Source: Actinoallomurus bryophytorum (lineage in GTDB: Bacteria; Actinomycetota; Actinomycetes; Streptosporangiales; Streptosporangiaceae). Taken from it: a stretch of 64,000 bases of DNA. The notes below the pieces were generated by a model, which was not told where the DNA came from, searched no databases, and saw nothing but the letters and a program-made list of their open reading frames with translations. Where the stretch lies: contig NZ_VFOZ01000002.1 of assembly GCF_006716425.1 (NCBI RefSeq), positions 372,001 to 436,000 of the forward strand. Direction: 5' to 3'. Below are positions 15,951 through 23,706 of the stretch, one piece after another. The position numbers were made by a program, and so were the translations under genes. Position 1 is the stretch's first letter, and each line of letters starts with the position of its first letter.

Positions 15951-17176
15951 GACGCCCCCCGTGAGGCAATGTCGAGTGCGGTGACCGCGCGGCCTACGGC
16001 GGCGGTGACGGCGGACGGGTGCCCGGCGACCGCGGTGAAGAACTCCTGGAAGATCCTCCACGTGCCGCGCCCGTCACTGCCCGCGAGCCTGCCGCCGAGC
16101 TGGTCGGACAGGTCGAACGTGACGCCCCCGGCCGTCTCCTCACGGAGCTGCGCCGCCAGCGGCCCCAGGTCGCGCGGGTAGTCGTTCACGCTCGGGTCCA
16201 GCGAGAGCAGCCCGCCCGTCGACGCCCAGGGCCGTACGGCCTCCGGGGAGGCGAGCCAGTCGACGAGGGCGCGCCCGGCCGCGCTGGCGGGCCGCAGCAG
16301 CACGGCGGCATCGCCCCCCGTGAGCAGTGGCGGGCGCTCGCCGCGCCGGCTCGGGAAACGGAACCAGCGGGCGGGTGCGGAGCCGTTCTGCCGGATGATC
16401 GGGTAGTAGAAGTCGGCGCCGGGCACCATCACGGCCGAGCCGTGCTCGAACACGTCGACCAGGGCCTCGTCGAACTGGGTCAGCAGCGCCCGCCGTGACC
16501 CGCCCGCGAACACCCCCGGGATGCTCCACATCTCGCCGATCCGTGCCAGTGCGGCCGCCACGCTGGGGTGCCGCCACAGCGCGGCCCCGCTCGCCAGCCG
16601 CCCGTACGTCCCCGGGTCGATGCTGAGCAGCGCGTTCTCGAACCAGTCGGTGAGCACCCAGCCGTCGGCGGCGCCGAGCGCCAGCGGCGGCCGCCCGCGG
16701 CCCGCCAGGTCCCGGCAGATCGCCACCCAGTCGTCCCAGTCCCTCGGCTCGCGTAAGAGCAGGTCGGGCCGGTACCAGACGATCGACTTGTGCGCGACCT
16801 TGAACCACGAGCCGTAGACGCGGCCGTCGAAGGTGAGCAGCCGCGTCCAGCCGGCCGGGACGCCCGGCGGGGCCTCCTGCGGCACGAGCCTCCGCCGGGC
16901 GGCGGCCACCAGTTGCGGCCGCTGCACGAGCGCGACGTCGGGTACGGCGGTCCTGGCCACCCGGTTGCCGACCAGCGCACCGACGTCGTTGCCGGCCGAG
17001 AGCAGGCTGACCTTCCACGGGCCACGCCGCGAGAACGCGCTCAGCACGTCGTGGAACCGCGTCAGCTCCCAGCCGTTCCAGACCGCCACGACCCGCAGGT
17101 CGTCGCGCCCGGCGCCGCAGCCGGCGTCGGCGAGCGTGAACAGCGCGAGCGTCGCCAGCGCCTCCCTACGACGCAT
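15947..17176 (-). CDS. extracellular solute-binding lipoprotein, ABC carbohydrate family
   Basis: A 409-residue protein with a short twin-arginine-like start (MRRREALATLALF) and a lipobox LADAGC, so it is probably anchored to the outer face of the membrane through C20. The body resembles family 1 carbohydrate-binding proteins: a VYGSWFKVAHKSIVWYRPDL region typical of the first lobe, a WVAICRDLAGRG hinge region, then a long helical second lobe. It overlaps the upstream ATPase-like gene by 11 bases and the permease gene by four. The ligand cannot be read from the sequence. Confidence 0.75.
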   Translation of the reverse strand: MRRREALATLALFTLADAGCGAGRDDLRVVAVWNGWELTRFHDVLSAFSRRGPWKVSLLSAGNDVGALVGNRVARTAVPDVALVQRPQLVAAARRRLVPQEAPPGVPAGWTRLLTFDGRVYGSWFKVAHKSIVWYRPDLLLREPRDWDDWVAICRDLAGRGRPPLALGAADGWVLTDWFENALLSIDPGTYGRLASGAALWRHPSVAAALARIGEMWSIPGVFAGGSRRALLTQFDEALVDVFEHGSAVMVPGADFYYPIIRQNGSAPARWFRFPSRRGERPPLLTGGDAAVLLRPASAAGRALVDWLASPEAVRPWASTGGLLSLDPSVNDYPRDLGPLAAQLREETAGGVTFDLSDQLGGRLAGSDGRGTWRIFQEFFTAVAGHPSAVTAAVGRAVTALDIASRGAS

Positions 17177-17753
17177 GGGACGCCTCCCTCTGCCCCGCTG
17201 AGACCAGCCGGACTCCGCCGAGCGCGACGCCGCGCGCCTCCGAGTCGGTGATCACCAGCACCGCGGCGTGCCCGCGGGCCTCGGCGACCGCCGTACGGCA
17301 GGGCACGTGGCCGTCGCGGTCCTCGAAGACGACCGCGGCGGGTTCGGTGGACAGCGCGCGGGCCAGCGCAACCTGGAGGCGCTGCACCGGGGAGAGCTCG
17401 TGCGGGCGGAACCGGCCGATGCCCTCCAGCCGCAGCCGCCGCATCCACCGGGGCGCGTCGCCGCCGGCGTACTCGACGTTGCGCTCGACCGTGAGGTGCG
17501 GCAGCAGCCCGCCACCGGCCGGGACCAGCGCGATGCCGCGCCGTCCGGGCGGCAGGCCCGTCACGTCACGGTCGCCGGCGCGGACCGTGCCGTCCTCGGC
17601 CGGCGCGAGGCCGAGCAGCACGTCGGCCAGTGACGCGGCGGCTCGCCGGTGGGTGAGGACGACCGCGACGTCCCCGGACTCGACGGTCAGGTCCAGAACG
17701 AATAACGCACCCGCGACCTTCCAGCCAAGACCGTCCAGTCTCAGGCTCGCCAC
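17166..17753 (-). CDS. catalytically dead ABC ATPase homologue
   Basis: A 195-residue protein that aligns by eye along a MalK-type ATPase but has lost every catalytic motif. The Walker A site reads LTHRRAAAS (33-41) instead of GxSGSGKST. The Q-loop is PAGGGLLPHL with no glutamine. The signature is LSPVQ (120-124) rather than LSGGQ, Walker B is VVFEDR with no catalytic glutamate, and the H-loop is VITD with no histidine. Framework segments such as GDRDVTGLPPGRRGIALV and QVALARAL remain. It cannot be expected to hydrolyse ATP. GTG 17753 follows GAGGGAG; the extension to 17852 is low-complexity. First gene of a four-gene overlapping operon with the binding protein, fused permease and TPR protein. 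Confidence 0.72.
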   Translation of the reverse strand: MASLRLDGLGWKVAGALFVLDLTVESGDVAVVLTHRRAAASLADVLLGLAPAEDGTVRAGDRDVTGLPPGRRGIALVPAGGGLLPHLTVERNVEYAGGDAPRWMRRLRLEGIGRFRPHELSPVQRLQVALARALSTEPAAVVFEDRDGHVPCRTAVAEARGHAAVLVITDSEARGVALGGVRLVSAGQREASHAS

Positions 17754-17934
17754 GTCTCTCCCTCGGCTGCGGGGGCGGCTCCGGGGCGGTCGCTCCGTGT
17801 TCGGGACACGGGGCGTGAAAGGCCCGTGCTCATTCGTAAAAGGGCTTCTCACCCTATCCCGCGGCCTCGCTCATTTGCCGGGCACGCGGCCCTGCCAGCG
17901 CATATCCGCGTGGCCGTGACCGGCCATTCCGCGC

Positions 17935-18894
17935 TCAGCCGCCGGGACGTCGCATGGTGCGGCGGTACGCGGACGGGGTCGTGGCGTAGTGGTCGTTGAA
18001 GGCCTGCCGCAGGGTCTCCTCGGTGCCGAACCCGCACCGTCGTGCGATCGCGCCGAGCGGCAGCCGGGTGGAGGTCAGCAGGTGGGCGGCGGTCTCGGTC
18101 CGTACCGCGCGCACGTGCCTGGCCGGCGTGGTCCCGAGGTGGGTACGGAACAGCCGGGTGAGGTGCCGCGGGCTGACTCCGGCGACGCGGGCGAGCGCGG
18201 CGGCGTCCAGGCGGGTGCCGAGGTGGGCGGTGACGTGGTCGCAGACCGCGCGTACGGTCCGGTGGTCCGGCGTGGGCGCGGCGATGTGCACGCTGACCTG
18301 TGCCTGGTTGCCGGGCCGCTGCAGATAGGTGACCAGGGTCCGCGCGACACGGCGCGCGAGAGCGGGTCCGTGGTCGTCCTCGACGAGTGCGAGCGCGAGG
18401 TCGAGCGCGCTGGTGACGCCGGCCGAGGTGTGCACGTTGCCGTCCGCGACGAACAGCGGGGCCGGGTCCACGGTCACGGCCGGATATGCCGCGGACAGCT
18501 CCTCGGCCCACATCCAGTGCGTGGTGACCCGGCGGCCGTCGAGCAGGCCCGCGGCGGCGAGCAGGGTCGCGCCGGTGCACACCGAGGCGATCCGGCGGCT
18601 CTGCCCGGCGAGCCTGCGCAGGTGGGTGAGCAGGCGCGCGTCCTCGGCGGCGCGCCGGTGCCCGAGGCCGCCGGAGACGATGACGGTGTCCAGCGGCCCC
18701 GCGACGCGCTCGACGGCGCCGGCGGCGAGCGTGATGCCGCTCGTGGTGACGATGGGGCGGCCGCCGAGTGAGGTGAGCTCCACCCGGTACGGCGGGTCCG
18801 CGCCCCAGCGCGTGGCGCTGTCGAACACGTCGGCCGGGCAGGCGATGTCCAGAAGCTCGGCGTCGGCGAACCCGACGACCACCACACGGCGCAT
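17935..18894 (-). CDS. GlxA-type AraC family regulator with DJ-1/PfpI sensor domain
   Basis: A 319-residue regulator. Residues 1-165 form a DJ-1/PfpI-like domain with the nucleophile-elbow segment SVCTGATLLAAAGLLDGRR and a TTHW segment. Residues about 215-310 are an AraC double helix-turn-helix ending in FGTEETLRQAFNDHYATTPSAYRR. Such regulators sense small metabolites through the DJ-1 domain. ATG 18894 is chosen because a GGGAGA site precedes it; an earlier ATG would add 36 unconvincing residues. The gene is divergent from another DJ-1 family gene at 18983 with only 88 bases between, so it probably controls that neighbour. Confidence 0.87.
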   Translation of the reverse strand: MRRVVVVGFADAELLDIACPADVFDSATRWGADPPYRVELTSLGGRPIVTTSGITLAAGAVERVAGPLDTVIVSGGLGHRRAAEDARLLTHLRRLAGQSRRIASVCTGATLLAAAGLLDGRRVTTHWMWAEELSAAYPAVTVDPAPLFVADGNVHTSAGVTSALDLALALVEDDHGPALARRVARTLVTYLQRPGNQAQVSVHIAAPTPDHRTVRAVCDHVTAHLGTRLDAAALARVAGVSPRHLTRLFRTHLGTTPARHVRAVRTETAAHLLTSTRLPLGAIARRCGFGTEETLRQAFNDHYATTPSAYRRTMRRPGG

Positions 18895-18982
18895 CAGGGT
18901 CTCCCGTGTCCTGGAGGACAGGCTTCCCAGGATTCCGGACGCGTCCGGCGTCGTCCACCCACGGCCGGGCGAAGCTGGCGGC

Positions 18983-19696
18983 ATGACGGACAAGAAGACC
19001 ATCGCGTTCGTGCTCTACCCGGGCCTCACCGCCCTGGACTTCGTCGGCCCGCTACAGGTGCTGGCCGTGCTGGAGTCCTTCGGCCTGCCCTATGAGGCGG
19101 TGACGGTGGCCGCCGGCCGTGACGCGTTCCGTGCCGACTCATCGGTGTGGTTCACCGCGTCGCACACCTTCGCGGAGGTCACCGAACCGTACGGGCTGAT
19201 CGTCCCCGGCGGCGGGGGCCCGACGTTCACCGCGATGACCGACGAGACACTGCTCGGGTACGTGCGCGACGCCGCCCGTACGGCGGCGGTCGTCGGGTCG
19301 GTCTGCACGGGGTCGCTGATCCTGGGGGCCGCGGGGCTGCTGACCGGCAGGCGGGCGACGACCCATTGGGCGGCGATGCCGATGCTGGCCGCGTTCGGCG
19401 CGGAACCCGTCACGCGCCGGTGGGTCAGGGACGGACCCGTCCTGACCGCGGCGGGCGTGTCCGCGGGCATCGACATGGCGCTGCACCTGGTCGGCGAGCT
19501 GGCCGGGGAGGATGCCGCGCGGCAGGTCCAGCTCGCCATCGAGTACGACCCGCGGCCGCCCTTCGGCCCCATCGACTGGGACACCACGGACCGTGCGCTC
19601 GTGGAGGCGTGGATGACCCAGGAGGCGACGGCCGCCCTGGAGGCCCATCCGGACCTGCGGTCCCGTCTGCTCACGGGTGGACGAGCGCCTCGGTGA
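18983..19696 (+). CDS. DJ-1/PfpI family protein (isonitrile hydratase-like)
   Basis: A 237-residue single-domain DJ-1/PfpI protein. It has the nucleophile-elbow cysteine in VGSVCTGSLILGAAGLL and an acidic residue in the early LTALDFVGPLQV segment. A TTHWAAMP region and a C-terminal IEYDPRPPFG segment are also shared with isonitrile hydratase-type proteins. Function could be hydratase, glyoxalase-like or chaperone-like; the sequence does not settle it. It shares a promoter region with the GlxA-type regulator and overlaps the convergent serine hydrolase gene by 26 bases. Confidence 0.83.
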   Translation: MTDKKTIAFVLYPGLTALDFVGPLQVLAVLESFGLPYEAVTVAAGRDAFRADSSVWFTASHTFAEVTEPYGLIVPGGGGPTFTAMTDETLLGYVRDAARTAAVVGSVCTGSLILGAAGLLTGRRATTHWAAMPMLAAFGAEPVTRRWVRDGPVLTAAGVSAGIDMALHLVGELAGEDAARQVQLAIEYDPRPPFGPIDWDTTDRALVEAWMTQEATAALEAHPDLRSRLLTGGRAPR

Positions 19697-20801
19697 CCAC
19701 CTTGGCGGCCTCCGCCGGGCCGAACGTCGGCGGCCTGGGGCGCGGCTCGGGGGTGCCCAGCCGTACCACGACCGTCCCGGACCCGGGGTCGACCTGGACG
19801 AGCTGGTTGCCGAGGCCAAGGGCCCAGAACATGTTCTGCGGAGCGCCGTGGACGAGCGGTCCCTTGACCGTCGTGGGATGACCGGCCGCGCCGAGGTCGG
19901 TCGCCGAGAGCGGCCCGGCTACGGTGCCGGGGCGGTTCAGCCACCACAGATACCCGTACGCCGCGTTGAGCCGGGTCGAGGAGTGCCCGGTCGCCTGCTC
20001 GACCCAGCCCGCGGACACGATCCGCCGACCGTTCCACGTGCCGTGGTCGAGCATCAGCGAACCCAGGCGGGCCATGTCGCGGCAGGTCGACCGCACACCC
20101 ATGAACATCTGCGCGTTGCCGGCGCGGTCCGTGGTCATCGCGGTCCGCGCCATTCCCAGCGGCTCGAACAGGCGTTCTCGCGCGTACTCGGCGACGTCCT
20201 GGCCGGTCGCCTTCTGGAGCACGCGCTGGAGTGTCTGGACCGCGGAGTTGTTGTAGGCCCAGACCTGCCCCGGTGGACGCTGCTGCTTCAGCCCGACCGC
20301 GAACGCCGTACGGTCCCTGGCGCGCAGGAGTTGTGCGTAGTCGACGCGTACGCTCCATTCGCGGCCCGAGTCCATGCTGAGCAGGTCGCGGACCGTCACC
20401 GCCTGGGCCGGCGTCCCCTTCCATTCGGGGATCCATTTCGAGGCGCTGTCGCCGACGTGCAGGACTCCGTCGTCCTGGGCGATGCCGACCAGAACACTCG
20501 TGACGGACTTCGTGGCCGAGTAGATGTTCTGGGTGGAGTCCGGGCCGGTCCCGCGGAAATACCATTCGCGGGCCAGTTTCCCGTTCCGTACGACGGCGAG
20601 GCAGTTCGACTTGCCCTTCCCGGCCTGGGCGGCGATCGCGTCGAGTCTTTTAACGTCCAGGCCGGCCGCGGCGGGTGACACGCTCGGCCATTCCGGCCCT
20701 CCGGTGGGCCGCGCGTCGTGACCGGCCCGGCCGCCGCCGCGTACGCACGCGGCGGTGAGCAGGAGTGCGCAGCAGATACCGACGATGCGTTCATGGCCCA
20801 T
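19671..20801 (-). CDS. beta-lactamase-like serine hydrolase, lipoprotein
   Basis: A 376-residue protein of the class C beta-lactamase/esterase superfamily. The N-terminus has a signal with lipobox TAAC (C19), so it is probably a lipoprotein. The catalytic SxxK motif is SATKSV near residue 105, and the YxN motif is YNN near 185. A late HGA segment replaces KTG. Related proteins are D-aminopeptidases, esterases or transpeptidase-like cell wall enzymes rather than true beta-lactamases. It is divergent from the LuxR-type gene at 20877 with a palindrome in the gap. Confidence 0.8.
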   Translation of the reverse strand: MGHERIVGICCALLLTAACVRGGGRAGHDARPTGGPEWPSVSPAAAGLDVKRLDAIAAQAGKGKSNCLAVVRNGKLAREWYFRGTGPDSTQNIYSATKSVTSVLVGIAQDDGVLHVGDSASKWIPEWKGTPAQAVTVRDLLSMDSGREWSVRVDYAQLLRARDRTAFAVGLKQQRPPGQVWAYNNSAVQTLQRVLQKATGQDVAEYARERLFEPLGMARTAMTTDRAGNAQMFMGVRSTCRDMARLGSLMLDHGTWNGRRIVSAGWVEQATGHSSTRLNAAYGYLWWLNRPGTVAGPLSATDLGAAGHPTTVKGPLVHGAPQNMFWALGLGNQLVQVDPGSGTVVVRLGTPEPRPRPPTFGPAEAAKVVTEALVHP

Positions 20802-20836
20802 GGGGCGATCCTGGCGAGTCACGATCTCCCATGTAA

Positions 20837-20852
20837 GTAGGGATCCCCCTAC
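20837..20852. promoter_or_regulatory. palindrome between serine hydrolase and LuxR-type genes
   Basis: GTAGGG-ATCC-CCCTAC has perfect 6-base arms. It lies 36 bases before the serine hydrolase start and 25 before the LuxR-type start, so a bound protein could affect both promoters. The downstream regulator is a natural candidate binder. Confidence 0.4.
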
Positions 20853-20876
20853 AAACCGGCGCAGTACGGTGACGCA

Positions 20877-21971
20877 ATGGTCGACCGCGAAGGGACGCTG
20901 ATTCCGGACCTGCCCGGTACGGGCCGCTGGTTCAGGGTGGCGGCGCTGGGGCGCGCCGCGGGCCTGGCGTGGCTCCGGGGCGACGCCGCCGGCTGCCGTG
21001 CGGCGCTCGACCGTCAGCAGAGTCTGGCCGGCGGTCATCCGCCGTCGGAGGTCACCGCCTTCACGTCGTCCGCCCTCCTCACGGCGGCCTCGGGAAACCC
21101 GGGCCCGGCACGCCACCACCTGGCGGAGGCCGGGTCACGGTTGCACGCGGCGGGGATCGCCGCGCTGGCTCCCCAGTGGGAACAGGCCGCGCTCGTGTGC
21201 GACTGGGTGGCCGGAGACCGGAGCGCGGCCCAGGCCCGTACGGCACGGCTGGAGGCGATGCCGCCGCCGGTGCCGGCCGCCGTCACGCTCAGCCTCAGGG
21301 TCGAACTGCTGCGCGGGACCGGACGGACCGACGCCGCGCGGCTGGTCGCCGTCCGTCTCACCGCCGCCGCCCCGAAGGCGCTGGCCGCCTGGGCGCTGGC
21401 CGGGCTGGACGCCGAACCCGCCGTGGCCCTGGCCCGGCTGCGGACCGCGACCGACGCGGCATGGCGGGACGGCCACCAGGGCCTGATCCCGCTGCTGCTG
21501 CACCGGATGGCCAGGATCGCCGTCGACGCGGGCGAGCCGGAGACCGCGGCCGAGGCGCACGCGGGGTTCGCACGGCTGGAGGACCAGGGCCCGCTGGCGC
21601 GTGTCCTCGCCGGGCTGACCGAGGCCCGCGCCACCGGGTCCGTCGAGCCCGCGCGTCTCGCCCACCGCCTGGCCGGGTCGGCGGGACTGTCCGCGCTGGC
21701 CGCCGACGCGCTGGACCTCCGTGACCGTCTCGGCGGCGTCGCCGCTCCGCCACCGGCCGGCGCGGGAGAACGGCGGGCGCCCGCCCTCACTCCACGGGAG
21801 CGCGAACTCGCCGGGCTCGTCCGTACCGGCCGCACCAACCGCCAGATCGCCGAGGTCATGCACCTCAGCGTGAAGTCGGTGGAGGCCTACCTGACTCGCG
21901 TGTACGCCAAGACGGGCTGCGCGACGCGTCTGGAGCTCGCCCTCGCCGTGTCCGAGGGACGCGTCGAGTAA
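20877..21971 (+). CDS. LuxR-type regulator resembling the C-terminal half of a LAL protein
   Basis: A 364-residue protein with no N-terminal ATPase. Residues 20-280 are an alanine-rich helical region like the TPR-like part of large ATP-binding LuxR regulators. Residues about 298-355 are the LuxR helix-turn-helix: LTPRERELAGLV, TNRQIAEVMHLSVKSVEAYL and RVYAKTGC. It is thus an orphan LAL C-terminal half. Whether this is a natural domain arrangement or a truncated gene cannot be told; no P-loop coding sequence lies upstream on this strand, which is occupied by the divergent hydrolase gene. Confidence 0.75.
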   Translation: MVDREGTLIPDLPGTGRWFRVAALGRAAGLAWLRGDAAGCRAALDRQQSLAGGHPPSEVTAFTSSALLTAASGNPGPARHHLAEAGSRLHAAGIAALAPQWEQAALVCDWVAGDRSAAQARTARLEAMPPPVPAAVTLSLRVELLRGTGRTDAARLVAVRLTAAAPKALAAWALAGLDAEPAVALARLRTATDAAWRDGHQGLIPLLLHRMARIAVDAGEPETAAEAHAGFARLEDQGPLARVLAGLTEARATGSVEPARLAHRLAGSAGLSALAADALDLRDRLGGVAAPPPAGAGERRAPALTPRERELAGLVRTGRTNRQIAEVMHLSVKSVEAYLTRVYAKTGCATRLELALAVSEGRVE

Positions 21972-22077
21972 CCGCCTACGTCACGGAGCGCACGGCGGGA
22001 GCCGCCGTGGACACTACGGCCGTCGCCACGCCGGCGCCGATGATGATGCGAATCATCCGGCACCGGAGGGAACCAGC

Positions 22078-22491
22078 ATGATCAGCCAGCACCTCACGTC
22101 GTCCACCGTCCGCCGGGTCACCGGCACCGGACTGGTGCTCGCGGCCGCGAGCATTCCGGTCCAGATCGCCGGTGGCGTGAACTATCCCGTCGTGCCGCCC
22201 GGACTGGTGATCCTGGCGGCAGCGGCGGCACTGGTCCTGTTCGCGCCCTGGCGGTGGACCCTCATCCCGGCCGCGCTGGCGACGTTGTTCATCGGCATCG
22301 GCGGCACCGTCGCCCCGAACTTCCGGCACCAGCTCGGCACCCCGGGTGACACCGTGGCGTTCACCGGCAGCGTCGTACAGGCGATCGGTCTCGTCATCGC
22401 GCTGGTCTTCCTCGTACCCGTGCTCATCGAGGCGTTCCGCGGCACCGCCGGGAGGGCACCCGCCTCCCCGGCCGGGCAGCGGAATCCGTAG
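22078..22491 (+). CDS. small membrane protein, function unknown
   Basis: A 137-residue protein with four predicted membrane helices near 14-33, 40-55, 60-76 and 98-116, and short loops. The C-terminus is soluble and proline/glycine-rich. An ACCGGAGGGAACCAGC ribosome-binding region precedes the ATG at 22078. No recognised domain. It stands between the LuxR-type gene and the ABC exporter operon and may be transcribed alone. The preceding 106 bases hold nothing I can name. Confidence 0.65.
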   Translation: MISQHLTSSTVRRVTGTGLVLAAASIPVQIAGGVNYPVVPPGLVILAAAAALVLFAPWRWTLIPAALATLFIGIGGTVAPNFRHQLGTPGDTVAFTGSVVQAIGLVIALVFLVPVLIEAFRGTAGRAPASPAGQRNP

Positions 22492-22639
22492 CCTGATGCC
22501 GGCCGTACGGTCGCCGGATCGGCGGCACATAGACCGGATTATTGACATTTCTCCTAATGTTCCACTGCGCGCTCTACCCAAGTAAACCGCGACCTCTAAG
22601 TTCTCCTCTTGGCTGACGATCAAGCTGAGGGAGACCGAC

Positions 22640-23641
22640 ATGCAGAGGAGCCCCGCGGTCCGGGGTCGCGGGATCACCAAGTCCTTCGGTGAGGTGATCG
22701 CGCTCGACGGCGTCGACCTCGACGTGGCGAGCGGGCAGGTCCACGGCCTGGTCGGCCCGAACGGCGCGGGCAAGACGACGCTCCTCGGTCTGCTGCTGGG
22801 CCTGGCGGTCGCGGACGGTGGCCGCCTCGAGATCCTGGGTACGCCGGTCGGGCGGACGCTCGCCGTCCCCGACGGCGTCGCGGGCTTCGTGGACGGCCCC
22901 GGGCTCTATCCGTCGCTCACCGCCCGGCAGAACCTCTCGGCCCTGGCCTCACTGCGCGGGTACGACACCGGTCGCACCGCCGGCGTCGACGACGCACTGG
23001 AGCAGGTCGGGCTCACCGACGTCGCCGACGACCGCATACGGGGATTCTCGCTGGGCATGCGCCAGCGGCTCGGGCTGGCCGCCGCGCTGCTCACCACGCC
23101 GCGGCTGCTCGTCCTCGATGAACCGGCCAACGGCCTGGACCCGGCCGGCAAGCACCACGTGCACCGCGTCATCGCCGGGCTCGCCGCGGAGGGCACCGCG
23201 GTGGTGCTCTCCAGCCACCGGATGGACGACCTCGCCGCGCTGTGCTCCGAGGTCACCCTCCTCGCCACCGGGCGGGTCGTCTTCTCCGGGCCGGTGAGCA
23301 AGCTCGCCGCCGAGAGCGGCGAGCTCGACTACCGGCTGCGCACCTCCGACCCGGCGGCCGCGCACCAGGTGGCGCTGGACACGTCGGGGCTCCGTGTCGT
23401 GCCCGGTCGCGACCGCGTCGAGCCGGACGCCGACGTCCTCGTGGTCCACGGGCCCGTCACCGCCCTCGACGAACTGGTGAGACGGCTGGTACGGGCCGAC
23501 GTGGCGGTACGAGAGCTGGCTCCCGTCGTGCCACCGCTCGAGGCGGCGTACCTGGCCCTGACCGGAGCCGCGCAGGAGGACCTCGTGGCCGAGCAGAGCG
23601 ACAGCACCCTGGTCGTCAGCCCGACGCAGGAGGTCCCGTGA
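22640..23641 (+). CDS. ABC transporter ATP-binding protein
   Basis: A 333-residue ATPase with intact motifs: Walker A GPNGAGKTT near 43-51, a degenerate Q-loop at GFVDGPGLYPSL, signature SLGMRQRL near 137-144, Walker B LLVLDEPANGLD and the H-loop SSHR. About 100 further residues follow the core, as in drug or bacitracin-type export ATPases such as the CcmA/DrrA group. It is paired with the permease gene downstream; together they should form an ABC-2-type exporter. GAGGGAGACCGAC precedes the ATG. Confidence 0.87.
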   Translation: MQRSPAVRGRGITKSFGEVIALDGVDLDVASGQVHGLVGPNGAGKTTLLGLLLGLAVADGGRLEILGTPVGRTLAVPDGVAGFVDGPGLYPSLTARQNLSALASLRGYDTGRTAGVDDALEQVGLTDVADDRIRGFSLGMRQRLGLAAALLTTPRLLVLDEPANGLDPAGKHHVHRVIAGLAAEGTAVVLSSHRMDDLAALCSEVTLLATGRVVFSGPVSKLAAESGELDYRLRTSDPAAAHQVALDTSGLRVVPGRDRVEPDADVLVVHGPVTALDELVRRLVRADVAVRELAPVVPPLEAAYLALTGAAQEDLVAEQSDSTLVVSPTQEVP

Positions 23642-23706
23642 CGGAGCGGAGCGAGGGAAGCGGCGAGCACGGCACCTTGGCCACCACTCCGACGAAGGAG
23701 GTCCCC

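Noticed and set aside
22542-22600. TTGACA box upstream of the ABC ATPase gene
   Set aside because: No suitable -10 element lies at normal spacing, so I do not list it as a promoter.
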